The notes: a model not told the origin generated them from the sequence alone. DNA of 64,000 bases from Emiliania huxleyi CCMP1516 (GCF_000372725.1 NW_005199878.1:1-64000), one strand, 5' to 3'. Positions 42,489 through 53,196 are shown, counted from the stretch's first letter. Translations and numbers: made by a program.

Positions 42489-44658
42489 TCAGACGCAGCA
42501 AGTGTGGTACTCTGGGCCGCCAAAGTCGGCGGGCGGCGGCGCGCCGATCATCCGGACCGCATGGCACTTCTTGTGCTCGGCGTCGCCCCGCCGCGCGCAA
42601 GCGGCGGAGCAGTAGCAGGCGAGGCGGCAGTAGCGGCAGCGGCGGAGAAGCCCCGGCTTGTCTCGCACTGTGGCGGGCTGCAGCGAGCCCGCCTTGCCGC
42701 AGCTGTCGCAGCGAAGGACAGGGTGGTCAGCCGCGGCGCCGCCGCCCCGCGGCACGCCGCCGCCGCGCCGCCGCCAGATGGTGAGGTCCTATCTCCACGC
42801 CGCGGCGGTGACACAAGCTCTCGCTTGGCGAGGGCAGGGGTGAAGCGGCAGTGTGCTGCCTCGGCCGTGTCGCCCCAGCAGGGGAGGGGGAGCCTCCTAT
42901 TGGGCGCAAAGGGGAGGCGTCGTCTGGACGTGTCCAAGATCCGGACGTGTCCAAGGACGTGTCCCAGCAGGGGGAGGGGCGTGGAGGGGCGTGGCGCCGG
43001 GTCAGCTCCCACCCCTCGGCGAGCGCAGCCTCGAAGGCCGCGCTGCCTACAGCAGCGCCGCAGCGGGGTGTGGGCGTGTCGCTGAAAGAGCGCGGCGACT
43101 CCTCCTAGCGGGGGGCTGCCCGTGTCGCCCAACCACTCGCCCACGTGCACCACCGTGTCGCCGCAGAAAGCGGCGAGGCACTCTGCCGCCATCGGCGCCC
43201 GAGGAGGAGGGTAGCACAGCAGCAGGGCGTGCCGCCTGCGGGACGCGTCGTGGGCGTGCGGTGGACGTGCCGTGGACGAGTGTCGTGTGGCGTGTCGTGG
43301 ACGTGTCGTGGACGAGTGTCTCGTGGGCGTGTCGTGGACGAGTGTCGTGGGCGTGTCAGTGGACGTGTGGCGTGACAGTGGGCGTGTCGTGGGCGTGTCG
43401 TGGGCGTGTCGTGGACGTGCCGTGGGCGTGCCGTGGGCGTGCCGTGGGCGTGTCGTGGACGTGTCGTGGACGAGTGTCGTGGACGTGTCAGTGGACGTGT
43501 CGTGGGCGTGTCGTGTCGTGGACGTGACGTGTGGCGTGACAATGGGCGTGTCGTGGGCATGTCAGTGGACGTGTCAGTGGACGTGTCGTGGGCGTGTCGT
43601 GGGCGGGTGGCAGCGGGCGAGGCGCCGGAAACGTCGGCTCGCCAACAGAGCGCTCGAGCCGCGCTGCACCGGACCCCACGGCGGGCACTCGCCTGGAGGC
43701 GGGCGGGCGGAGGGGTGAAGAAACGCTCGTCTCAAGGGGCGCACCAAACGGCGGGCGCTCTCGCCATGGAACGTGTTGCCGCTCTCGCCGCCCTTGCCGC
43801 CCTTGCCGCCCGCCTCCGTCGGCGCGCTGTCGAAACACTCGACAGCCACGCCTCGCCTGTTCACGGCGAGAGCTGTGAAGAGGCGCCGACCACAGACCAG
43901 CGACTTCACCGCTCCGCCGCGCCGGCGGAGCAGCGCGGCCCAGTAGCCCACCCCGCCCCCCATCTCCACGACAGGCAGCCCGAGCTCACTCACCGCGGCC
44001 AGCGCCTCCGCCGACGGCACTGCAAACGCGAGCAACCTACAGCGGGGCGTGCGGCGCGGCTGAGCCGCCCCTGCCGCCACGAAGCGCGGCTGCGGCGGCA
44101 GAGGGCACCAGCAGGGCCACTCTCGCTCCCCCCTCCTCCAGCGCCGCACGAGCGGCGGCGCGGGCGGCTCCTTGTCCCTCGCCGCGCGGCCGGCCGGCCT
44201 GGCCTTTGCATACTGTGCCGCGGAGGCGAGGCCGCCGCCGTGCAGCAGCGTCGCCGCCTCTGCCCAGCGCAGCCTCCAGAGCTCGTAGAGCGGGTTGGGC
44301 GCCGCAGGCTTTGCGGCCGAAGAGAGCGAGGCAGCGAGCAATGCGACGTGGGCCGCCACCGCGCGTCCCGTCCACCCGCCCCCCGCGGCCCACGCCTCTG
44401 CGTTGCTGAAGGTGCCTACGCCGACACTCGATGCCACCCCTCACCCCTCACCGGGGCGTGGCGCGCAAGTGGCGCGTCGGAGGGAGAGGCGCCGCCACCG
44501 TCGGCAGCTGCGGCGCGGGAGGAGGAGGCGCGGGAGGCGGAGACGGCTCCCTCGGTGGCGGCGCGCACGAAGCCGGCCGGGTGCGAGGCTGCGAAGAAGG
44601 AGGCGGGGTCGAGCAGCCTAGGCGGGGCATGGCAGCGTCCGGGACGTGTCCACGGCAT
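42489..44658 (-). CDS. SAM-methyltransferase-like protein with C-terminal MYND zinc finger
   Basis: Exons on the minus strand: RLLDPASFFAASHPAGFVRA (about 44620-44560); AEAWAAGGGWTGRAVAAHVA, PNPLYELWRLRWAEAATLLH and LPVVEMGGGVGYWAALLRRR (43930, Rossmann motif I E-x-G-x-G-x-G-Y-W) continuing to VAVECFDSAPTE; then APMAAECLAAFCGDTVVHVG and EWLGDTGSP (about 43190-43105); and at the end RCDSCGKAGSLQPA and RCRYCRLACYCSAACARRG with H-x3-C, a MYND finger, stop at 42489. MYND fingers bind Pro-rich peptides. The methylation target is unknown. The ATG at 44658 lies next to repeat filler, so the true start may be further upstream, perhaps joined to the gene at 44690-47813. Introns at 43250-43600 consist of GTGGACGTGTC repeats. 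Confidence 0.6.
43245..43610. repeat. GTCGTGGACGTGTC/GTCGTGGGCGTGTC minisatellite in an intron
   Basis: Roughly 30 units of 9-12 bp (GTGGACGTGTC, GTGGGCGTGTC, GTGGACGAGTGTC) fill an intron of the methyltransferase-like gene. They give a long false Val/Gly/Arg/Cys/Trp frame on the plus strand. Confidence 0.9.
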
Positions 44659-44689
44659 CTCCTGAAGCAGTTCGGGGGGGGAGGGGGCC

Positions 44690-47600
44690 CGACGCAGCCG
44701 CCGAGGCGCGCGGCCGGCTCACTGGCGCCGCTTCCGTCGCGGGTGAGCTCAGCGTACAGCGCGCCAAAGTAAAAGTCGTCGACCTAGGCGGGGCATGTCT
44801 GGGAAGTGTCTAGGAAGTGTCGAGGAAGTGTACAGCGCGCCAAAGCAAAAGTCGTCCACCGCCAGCACCGCCGTCAGCTTCGCCCGCCCACTGAGCGCGC
44901 TGTCGGCGGCGAGGTCCGGGGCGAGCGCCTGGCCGACAAGTCGTGGACGTGTCATCACGGGACACGTCCAGGGCACGTCCACGAGCCTGTGGTGGTGTGG
45001 TGGTGAGGTCCGGGCGAGGCGCCTTGCCGAGCGACGAGCTCCTCTCCTCGCCTCTTCCTCCTCTCCTCTCCCCTCTTCCTCTCCTCTCCCCTCCGCTCCT
45101 CGCCTCTCCTCTCGTCTCCTCTTCCTCCCCTCCTCTCTCCTCTCCTCTCCTCTTGGTCCGGGACGGGGGGCGCCTGGCCGATCGAAGAGACAGCCTGCAC
45201 AGCGTCGGGAAGCAGCTGGCGAGCAGCCAGCAGCGGCCCTGCCGGCGCGGCGGCGGCGGCGGCAGCGGAGGCGCCCACGCCGCACGTCGCCTTGAACTCG
45301 TCAAGCGCGGCGGCAGCCTCGGCGGTGGCGCCGCGCAGCGCCGCGCAACGAATCGCGACGAGCGCGTCGAGCAGCGCCGCAAGGCTGCGCTCGCCTCCCC
45401 TGTCGAAGGAGCCGATGCAGTTGGAGGAGCCGTTGCCGTTGGCGGTGCCGTTGCCGCCGCTACCGCTGTCGCCGTCGCCCTCGCCGCCGCCGCCGCCGTC
45501 GTCGTCGCCGCCGCTTCCGCCCCCCTCGCCCGCAGCGACGCCGTTGTAGCCCGTCGCCACGGCCTCGATCAGCTTGCCCATCCTTCGCTGCCGCTCGCTC
45601 ACGGAGAGGGCCTCTGCAGCCGCCCCTCCGCCGCCGCCCGCCGCGCCGTTCTTCCGCGCCCCACCCGCCGCCTTGGGAGAGTGCGCGGGCACGGCGCGCG
45701 CGACACCGCGCGTGGGCGACTTGAGCGGCAGAGGCTGGGCCGGCTCCTTTGAAGGGGGGGGGGGGGGGGGCAGAGAGTGCTGCGGGTGCGATCTCGGCTG
45801 TGATCTCGCGCTGATGTCGGCTCGCCTCTTAGGGTTAGGGTTAGGGTTAGGGTTAGGGTTAGGGTTAGGGTTAGGGTTAGGGTTAGGGTTAGGGTTAGTC
45901 TCGCGCTGATGTCGGCGCGCCTCTTCGCCCGAGGGAGTGACGATCGGGTAGAGCGGGCCCTCCTTGCCGCAACTCCTGCCCGCGGCCCGCCGCTCCATCG
46001 CAGTGAGCGGCACGGTGCCGCGGGCGGGCGAGATGCCGACCCTCCGTGGCACGTACTCCGCCACCGTCACCTGGCGAAGGAGGCGGATCAACACTACTCA
46101 GCACTACTCAGCTCCTCGGGCACATCCGCCGCAGGCGGATGCCGGAGGCAGGCTGGAGGGTCGGTCCCGCAAGCTGAGGCGGCCCGGGCATGGCGTGGCC
46201 ACATCGAAGCGGCGCGCGGAGTACTCTCGGCCGATCTCGGCCGATCTCGCTCCGATCTCCCGCCCCGAGATCTCCCGCCCCTCGCCTGCTCGTTGAAGGT
46301 GAGGCGCGGCGTGCGAGCAGAGCCGGGCGTGCTGCCTCCCGACTCGACCGACAGCCGGCGCTTCTTTGCCTGACGGGACATGTGGAGGGACGTGCCGTGG
46401 ACGTGTCGTGGACATGCCTCCCCCTCGACCGACGGCCGGCGCTTCTACGCCTTGCGGTTGAGCTCGGCTAGATCTCGGCTGCATCTCGGCTGCACCTCGG
46501 CTGCATCTCGGCTGCATCTCGGCTACAGGCCGAGATCATTCAGCCACCTCTCTCTCCCGGTTGAGCTCGGCGGCGCGGCGTGCGAACGGGCTCTCCCCGC
46601 CCTCCCACTCCTCCTCCTCCTCCTCCTCCTCCTCCTCCTCCTCCTCCCCGTACAGCGAGAAGCCCCACGGCAGGTCGCCTGCGCGGGGCGGGGCGCCGTG
46701 TCGTGTCAGCGTCGTGGCGCGTCTCTCTCTCCACGCCCTCCGCCGCAAGCACTGCAGCGGACGCACCGAGCGACTCGAGCCCTCCCTGCAGCCCCCCCTC
46801 CCGCGCGAGTGCGAGCAGCTGCTGCAGCCTCGCCTCCTCATCCGCCTGTTCACAGCAACTCCGCTGTGAGCTGTGAAGACAGCAGCAGGCTGCAGCCTCG
46901 CCTCCTTATCCGCCTCATCCTCCTCCCCGCTCCCCGCCTCACTCCCATCCTCCTCCTCGCCCTCCTCCTCACTCTCCTCCTCCCCGCTCTCCTCCTCGCC
47001 CTCCTCGTAGCTCTCATCGTCCTCCTCGCTCTCCTCCTCCGCCTCCTCCGCCTCCGCCTCCGCCGCCGCCTCCTCCTCCGCCTCCTCCTCCCCGCTCCCG
47101 CTCTCCTCGCGCGCGTCGCTCTCCTCCTCCTCCGCCTCCTCCTCCCCTCCCTCCTCCGAGCCGTCCGACTCGTCCGAGCCCGCCTCGGCCTCCTCCCACT
47201 CGTCGAGCGCCTGTCGTTAAAGCGCACGCAAAGCTCTCACACACACAGGGCTCCCTCGAGGCGTGCCCTCTGCCGCCGCCGGCGCCGCAAGCGCGTCGCG
47301 GACGGCAGCGGCTGGCCGGCTGCACGCCGCTGCCGCGCGGCTGCGCCGCCGGTAGCCGACGAGGTGCACCTACCGACGGATCAGCCGGATGAGAGCAGGT
47401 CTGTCGATGCAGGCGGCGGCGGCTCTCTCCGGTCGGTGGGCTGGGGCCGCCGCGCGCCTCAACGCCACCGCGGGCGGCGCCGCTCATTTCGCACGCGACG
47501 CAGGCGTCGCTCGGCACGATCAGGTCGAGCTTGGCTTGTGGCCGTGCACGCGTCAGGCTGCAGAGGAGCGCGGGGTTCCCGCTGCCGCCGCTTCGCACGT

Positions 47601-47813
47601 AGAGGCGCACGACGAAATCGCCGGTTTTCGGCGCGACGGCGACGACCTGGGTTAGGCGAAAGGCACAGTCGGCGAAGTTGCCCTCGCCGTCGCGAAGCAC
47701 GTAGCCCACGAACATCGCCTCGACTGGCCGCGAGGCGGCAGAGGCTGCAAGAAATTGCACTCACATCGCAGACCAACGTGCCTCGATTCGAGGCGGGCAC
47801 GTCTCGAGATCAT
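44690..47813 (-). CDS. Acidic, probably nuclear hypothetical protein
   Basis: Not assigned to a family. Exons from right to left: VEAMFVGYVLRDGEGNFADC with FRLTQVVAVAPKTGDFVVRL and LDLIVPSDACVACEMSGAA (47720-47460); an acidic stretch DEWEEAEAGSDESDGSEEGG continuing for about 100 residues (47200-46880); LPWGFSLYG plus a run of 13 Glu (about 46680-46610); SPFARRAAELNRERE; KRRLSVESGGSTPGSARTPR (46360); AEYVPRRVGISPARGTVPLT and CGKEGPLYPIVTPSGEEARR (46060-45930); ERQRRMGKLIEAVATGYNGV (45590) with a Gly/Asp-rich run; LAALLDALVAIRCAALRGAT; KLTAVLAVDDFCFGALY and AELTRDGSGASEPAARLGG (44890-44700). Long acidic tracts and basic patches suggest a chromatin-associated protein. The start is unclear; the ATG at 47813 is a guess. 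Neighbour exons may belong to it. Confidence 0.4.
45804..45925. repeat. TTAGGG tract (about 11 perfect units) with 27-bp flanking duplication
   Basis: TCTCGCGCTGATGTCGGCTC plus GCCTCTT (45804-45830) recurs with one change (C/G at the CTCGCC/CGCGCC position) at 45899-45925. Between lie perfect TTAGGG hexamers, the purest tract in the window. The duplicate is coding-strand (minus) exon edge EEARRHQRE of the acidic gene. Confidence 0.95.
46604..46648. repeat. (TCC)n triplet run coding poly-Glu on the minus strand
   Basis: A run of TCC triplets which on the minus strand gives about 13 consecutive GAG Glu codons within the acidic protein. Similar TCC/TCG-rich coding runs continue at 46910-47200. 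Confidence 0.8.
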
Positions 47814-48790
47814 GGTGCGCGCGCTCGCCCCACCCGTGCCCACGGCGGCCTGCGCGCGCGCGCGCGCGGTAGTAGGAGTAGGCTGCGGGTCGTATCGCAC
47901 CGGTGGTTCACCACCGGTCGCTGATCCCCGGGAGCAACGAACCGAGCAGCCATACAATGTGCGCACATTGAAAATGGCGACAACAGTGCCGAGCAGCAGC
48001 AGCAGCACGCCCACGGCCCGAGCCAGAGCGAGGAGACGGAGCGGCCGGGCCGACAACGGAGGCAGCGAACAAAAGAGCAGCGCGGCGCGGCCCGTTCGCC
48101 GCGTGCGCCAAGCAGCCGAGGCTGCCGAGGAGGCCGAGGAGGCCGAGGCTGCCGAGGAGGCCGAGGAGGCCGAGGAGGCCGAGGAGGCCGAGGAGGCCCC
48201 CCCCTCCCCCCCGGGGTCTCGAACTCGGAGCCAGCCGATGCACGAACGGAACACGCGCACGCGCGCACCGCCGGAAATGCCAACTCGCAGCAGTGAGGCA
48301 GCAGCTCATATACAGTGGCTTTTATTTAATTGTTTGCTGCCATTACTGGCGCCGCTGTGCGGAGTGAGGTGGTGGATAGGGTGGGCGCTCGCAGCCGTGG
48401 CGAGTGCCGCCCTCGCCGTGCGTCACGTGAGGAAGGGCCGAGGAAGGCCACCGCGCACGTCGGCCCCACGACACGGTGACATAGTGACAGGAGCAGCACC
48501 AGCCGCAGAGCCAGAGGCGCCTAACAGCCCCGGTCGCGCAAAACCGGAGGACCCCCCCCGCAGAGAGAGAAGGAGCAAAAAAGCCAGGCAGCGCGCCCGA
48601 AAAAGAAAACGCGCGAGGCGGCGCCCAGCGCCGAGGGGGCGCGAAGCGTGGACGGGGGCAGAGGTTGCCGCCCTCCCGATCCGCGCAAAAAAGAGAAGGG
48701 TGTGGGCGTGGAAGCGACACCGACGGAATGCGCGGCGGAAGGAGCGAGGGAAACTAGACCCCGACCTAGCCTTCTACGGGGTACCCGCAG
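47814..48790 (+). other. Unresolved interval with a possible hypothetical ORF
   Basis: The plus strand is open from an ATG at 47812 (MVRALAPPVP) past 48790. It contains a (GCCGAGGAG)n array at 48115-48198 coding Ala/Glu repeats, a hydrophobic segment LLFNCLLPLLAPLCGVRWW (about 48325), and a very basic tail (KKARQRARKRKRARRR). It could be a small membrane-anchored nucleic-acid-binding ORF or a chance frame in GC-rich DNA. No family recognised. The upstream exon of the following PH gene may also lie here. Confidence 0.25.
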
Positions 48791-49686
48791 TCGAACCCAC
48801 CTTGGGAGGGCGCCGCGGTGGCTGCGCCCGGTGGTGTCGTGCCGTACCGCGGCTCCTCGCTCGACGAGGCGCTTGGAGGGGACGGCTTCGAGCGGAGCGG
48901 CCGCAGCAGCGGCCGCGAGAGCGGCCGGTCGAGCTTTGTTGCGCGACCGAGCGTCGCAGAGGCTGTCGGGGAGGAGCTGGTGATGGCTGGCTCCCTCCTC
49001 AAGCAGGGCGCCTCACGTGGGCCCCTCGGCAGCCGCAACTACAAGCGGCGCCATTTTGAGCTCGTGAGCGTCGCCGCCACCGGCCTCGCGCCAGTCGGCA
49101 CCTGCCTTGTCTATTACGACGACCTCTCTAAGGCGGCGCTCAAGGGCGCTCATCAATCCCGCTGGAGGGAGCGGCGTGCGGCAAGACCGTGACCCGTGCG
49201 ATGAGCCCGTCATAGGCATCATCCCGCTGGACGGAGCTTCGCTCTCCCGCGAGCGCGAGGCGGACGGGCGGGACGTGATTCGGCTGACGACGCCGGCCCG
49301 CCGGCTGTCGTGGCTAACGGGCCGGGGCGCAGCCAAGCCGCTGGCGGCAGAGGCGCGAGCTCGTCGCAGGCGCAGCCTCCGCGACGCGTCCGTGAGGTGT
49401 CCATGGCGGTGCCCCACAGGCAAGCATGAACCTAGTCGAGAGGGTGCAGTCGTGGGGCAAGCAGGCCTACCGGAACGCGCTCGCCGAGGGGCCGTTGCAC
49501 GCGCCCGTCAACACGTGGCGCCTCGGCGCCGACACGGCCGTCGAGCTCGACGCGTGGGCCGAGGCGCTGCAGCGCTTCGCTGTCGCCACGCCACCCGCGG
49601 TCCTCACCGACCGCGGCATTCACGGCGCGGCGGCCAACGCGTTGCCGTCGCCCAACACGCCGATGAGCGACGAGGAGGCGTGCTGA
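48791..49686 (+). CDS. PH-domain protein
   Basis: After an acceptor at 48790 the frame reads AAPGGVVPYRGSSLDEALGG. A pleckstrin-homology domain follows: VMAGSLLKQGASRGPLGSRN, YKRRHFELV (core K-R-x-F) and CLVYYDDLSKAALKG. The next exon is VIGIIPLDGASLSREREADG with VIRLTTPA, and the last (from about 49427) is NTWRLGADTAVELDAWAEAL with the domain-final Trp, ending MSDEEAC at 49686. PH domains bind phosphoinositides or proteins at membranes. No second domain is visible. No ATG precedes the domain in this exon except VMAG at about 48981, so an upstream 5' exon is likely. Confidence 0.7.
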
Positions 49687-49760
49687 AGCGGGCGTGCGCC
49701 TCGGCAGAGCTCTCCACTCCGCTGCATGGACGCATTCCTCGCAAGTGGATCGCGTTACAG

Positions 49761-50497
49761 GAGCGATTCTAAGATCAGGTCTGGCACCTCCCCACTGGAA
49801 ACGAACATCTGAGTTTCAAATCTCGAATAAATCTCGAAACACACTTGAATGCTCACTTGGCAGGTAACATATGCGCCACGCGCCCCAACCGCTGCTCTGG
49901 TCGCCGCCGGCCTCCGCGGCGGCGGCGATGTCCCAGCGCCACCCATCGGCCAGCCCTCAGATCGATCGATCGGCGCTCAAAGTCGGCTTCAGATCCGAGA
50001 ACGCTGCTGGCGCCGCCGCCGATCCCAGCGGCGACGCCAGCAGCTTCCTCTGCTCTCCAATGCGCCGAGAAGCGACGCGGGGGTGCTCGGCCCGCCGTGG
50101 ACGTCGAAGGCTCCGCCGGGCGCGCGTCGGCCGGTCCGGTGGCACCCTCTGCGCGCGGCACCTGCCGGCGCCCCGACGACAGCCGTCGCGCCACCGCTGA
50201 TGGAGGGGCGGTCGGCGCCGCTGCCGCCGCGCCGCCGGTGGGAGGGGCACTGGTGGTGGCCTGGGCGGCCCTCCGCCGCCGCTCGGGGCGCCCGGGCAGC
50301 GGTGGCAGCCTGCGCCCGCGTGCTTCGAGCTGCCCGCTCGGTGCTTCGAAATGCCCGCCCGGCGGCCCGCGACCGCGGCTATTCTTTTTTCTACAAAGCA
50401 AAATTCGAGCCAATTGAGGAAACTCAAGCGGGCAGGCTGGAAGCACTGAGGGACGGCCGATGTTCGCCCAGTGCCAGACCTGATTTTAGAATCGCTC
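49761..50497. mobile_element. MITE-like element with 27-bp inverted ends
   Basis: GAGCGATTCTAAGATCAGGT plus CTGGCAC (49761-49787) is inverted with a single mismatch at 50471-50497. ACAG occurs directly outside each end (49757-49760 and 50498-50501), a candidate 4-bp target duplication. The 737-bp interior has no transposase. Its GC-rich reading frames are not supported. Confidence 0.55.
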
Positions 50498-50571
50498 ACA
50501 GCAAACCTCGCACCCGCAGAATAAAAAATATCCACCCGCGAGACCTCAGCCTTCCCCCCTCCCCCGTGTTG

Positions 50572-51977
50572 ATGGCCGCGAACCGCGTTGCTCTGCAGTT
50601 GTGCGTCGACAGCGAGGAGTGCAGCGCAGTGCACAGAGAACATGCGGCAAACTCTGACGGAGGCGGCGGCGGCGGCGGCGGCAATGGCAACAACGCGAAA
50701 CACAGGCAACGGAGCCGGAGGCCCGAGGACACCACACAGGCTCGGAGCCGGAGGCCCGAGGACGCCCGAGCCACACAGGCTGAGGCGACGAGTCAGTACT
50801 GGGAGAGGAGGGCACAGGACATGGCGGAGCGGAGGCGCGCGGCGGCGGTGGCGGCGGCAGTCGGGGCGGAGGCAGGAGAGGCGGAGGCGGGAGGGTCGGT
50901 GGAGGTGGAGGTGGAGGCCGAAGCAGAGGTGACCTTTCGCGCAGAGCTCGGCCATGCAGAGGTGCGTGCGCTGAGCGGTTGTGAGGGCGCTGGAGGCGCT
51001 CGGCTCAACCCTCCCCGGCCCCTTGCTGCGCAGGCCGGAGAGTTGGTGGGACCAGGCGGGAGCAAGCTCAATGCACTGCGGGCAGAGGCGCGGTCTGCGA
51101 GCATCTCCCTCTCCCCAGCCTCGGCTGGGGAGTACCGCACCCTTCTCGTGCGCGGCCCGCGCGCGGCGGTGGAGAAGGCGGCGCGGCTGCTGCGCACGCG
51201 CCACCGGGCGACACAGCCGCCGCCGCCGCCGAGAGAGGCGCGCGGACACCTCATCAAGCCTTCTGCACGACGCGCGCGTAGGTGGTGGTCGAGGGTCCTC
51301 CCCGGCAGATAGGCTCGAGCGGCCGCGTCCCGCAGGCGCCGCCGCGGACGTTCTCCATCTTTCACGGGGCTCCCGCTCCTTCCTCGTGCGCCCCTTCCCT
51401 GCTGAGCAGCATCCTCGCAGATCAGCGGCGCGCGCGCGCCGCCGTCGCCGCCCGCGACCACGAATCCCGGCAGCAGCTCAGGCGCAGCAGCGAGGTGCCG
51501 CCCTCGACGCTGCCCGACGCCAACACGGCTTGCCAGGGCTTGGCCTGCTCGGGCTGCGCACAGTGCGGAGCGAGCCCCCCCGGGCCGACAGCTGCGCGGC
51601 GCCCCGGCGTCGCTGGGGTAGGCGGCGGAGGCAGATTAGGCGGAGGCGGCGGAGGCGGAGGCGGGACGAAGCGCAAGGTGAGCGGCGGCGGCGGCGGCGG
51701 CAAGCTGCCGCAGCTGTCCAAGTGCGGGCGGCTCCGGTGGACGCCGGCGGAGGTGGAGCAGCTCAAGAGGGGCGTCCCAAAATCCGGGGAGGGTCCCTGG
51801 CTCGACATCCTGAAGGAGTTCAAGTTCAATCGCCCCGGGAAAAAGGGGGGCCCCTCCCCTCCCCGCCCACACGCCCCACACGCCACACGCGAGCCAGCCC
51901 CCCCCCCCCCCCCCCCGCGCCGCCGCCAGGTCCACCTCAAGGACAAGTGGAGGAACCTGAGCTGTAAGCTCGTGTGA
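50572..51977 (+). CDS. KH-like plus telobox Myb/SANT protein, putative telomere-repeat binder
   Basis: The ATG at 50572 gives MAANRVALQLCVDSEECSAV, then low-complexity Gly and a charged helix (SQYWERRAQDMAERRRAAAV). A KH-like unit follows (AGELVGPGGSKLNALRAEAR with G-P-G-G as the GxxG loop, then LLVRGPRAAVEKAARLLRTR). The C-terminal exon has a basic Gly-rich linker, LRWTPAEVEQLKRGVPKSGE, PWLDILKEFKF and, after an intron ending at about 51930, VHLKDKWRNLSCKLV with the stop at 51975-51977. The third helix V-x-L-K-D-K-W-R-N is the telobox signature of TRF, TRFL and TRB proteins that recognise TTAGGG-type repeats. A nuclear, telomere-binding role is inferred. The two halves may be separate genes, but splice-compatible frames and no clear end between them favour one. 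Confidence 0.65.
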
Positions 51978-52408
51978 CGAGGACCACCGCAGGCAAGGAA
52001 GGCGAGCTTGCTGGCGTCTTTGGCAAGCGCTCACATGCCAAAAGACACCTCGCAGCGCGCGAGACGTGACCAAAGCGGCACGTCTCGGCGCCGCGAGAGC
52101 AGCCGGTCGACGTCGGCACCAAGCGCGCGGCCGCCGGGCGCCTCCGAACCGACAGCCGCGGCAGTAGAGAGCACTCCACCGCCATACCGTTTTGTATCGA
52201 CAGAGTAGGGATCCTACGGCTTTAGCCCGGCACCGCAAAATTCTCTTTAGTGCCGGGGAGGGCTCGTCTTTAACAGCGATGAGGAAGCGAGGGAGAGCGA
52301 GGGAGAGTGACGAGCGCTATTCCCTAGTGTGCGAGACGACGCGCCAGGGCGCGTCGACCCCCGGGCGTGCTACCAATACCCCACTCGGCCCTGCCCCTGC
52401 CACTCTCC

Positions 52409-52904
52409 TACAGTGGGTTGCGGGCATTAAGAAAACGTAGTATTAAGAAACCACGCCGAGCGATTTCCGCAAAAATCTAAGAAACCACGGCGCGCCGCAG
52501 CGACGCGGCCCCGAGACGAAAAGGCCAGAAACGAGTGTGTGATTCACTGTGTGTGAACGGGAGCCCCAGCTCAAAAATTTCTCTTCGCCTGCGGCGCGCG
52601 CACTTGTCACTTTCCAAGTCTGCGGTGTTCTGAGTGGAGTGGATGGAGGCGTGTGTGCGTCTTCCCCCGTCATCCAGAGAGCCGACTCAGCGGCAGACTC
52701 TGGCATCCGATCGCCCTCGCGGACCGGCAGCTTACAGCTTACCTCTTACTTACCTAAAAATCCTTCGGGCCCGCCGGCTCTGCTGGCTTGAGTGCCGGCC
52801 GGAGCTAAGAAACCACGGCGCGGGGTGGATGACGGCTGTGGAAAGGCTTAGAAACGGCGGCGTGCCGCGGCATCCTGTTTTCTTAATGCCCGCAACCCAC
52901 TGTA
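52409..52904. mobile_element. Mariner-like MITE with 26-28-bp perfect inverted ends and TA flanks
   Basis: TACAGTGGGTTGCGGGCATT plus AAGAAAAC (52409-52436) is perfectly inverted at 52877-52904. The ends are CAGTGGG...CCCACTG bordered by TA on both sides, as for Tc1/mariner-type elements. Interior sub-repeats AAGAAACCACGGCGCG occur at about 52485 and 52807. There is no transposase. 51978-52408 and 52905-53196 have no supported gene. Confidence 0.75.
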
Positions 52905-53196
52905 TATCTCTCTCAATCTCTCTGGCTCTGGCCTCTGCCCCGCTGCTTTCTGGTGTGTTGTGCGAGGCGATATGTCGGGTTCTTAGCGACCGCAGAATTC
53001 TCTGGAGTTGGGTCGCGCGCATGTCGGCGCCGCTCTCGCGCGCTATTTCTAGAGAATTTACGGTGTGTACCACTACACGGTACGCTCCGGCTCCCCCGCG
53101 CTCTCCACGGCACGATCGTCACCTCTACGTGTAGAGCCGCCGTAGCCGACCCAAAAGATTAAAGTCCAACACCGCACGCCACTGATCGCCACGCTC

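Noticed and set aside
43272..43718. Val/Gly/Arg/Cys/Trp-rich plus-strand protein
   Set aside because: It is the translation of the GTGGACGTGTC minisatellite in an intron.
45831..45898. A true chromosome end at the TTAGGG tracts
   Set aside because: Unique coding sequence continues on both sides of every tract, and the tracts are short.
47014..47227. Poly-Arg/poly-Gly frames opposite the acidic tract
   Set aside because: They are alternative frames of GAG/GAC codons encoding the Glu/Asp-rich tract.
48200..48240. tRNA-like GGTCTCGAACTCGG stretch and GGGTTCGACTGC on the minus strand at 48790
   Set aside because: No pairing T-arm, acceptor stem or anticodon arm could be built around either.
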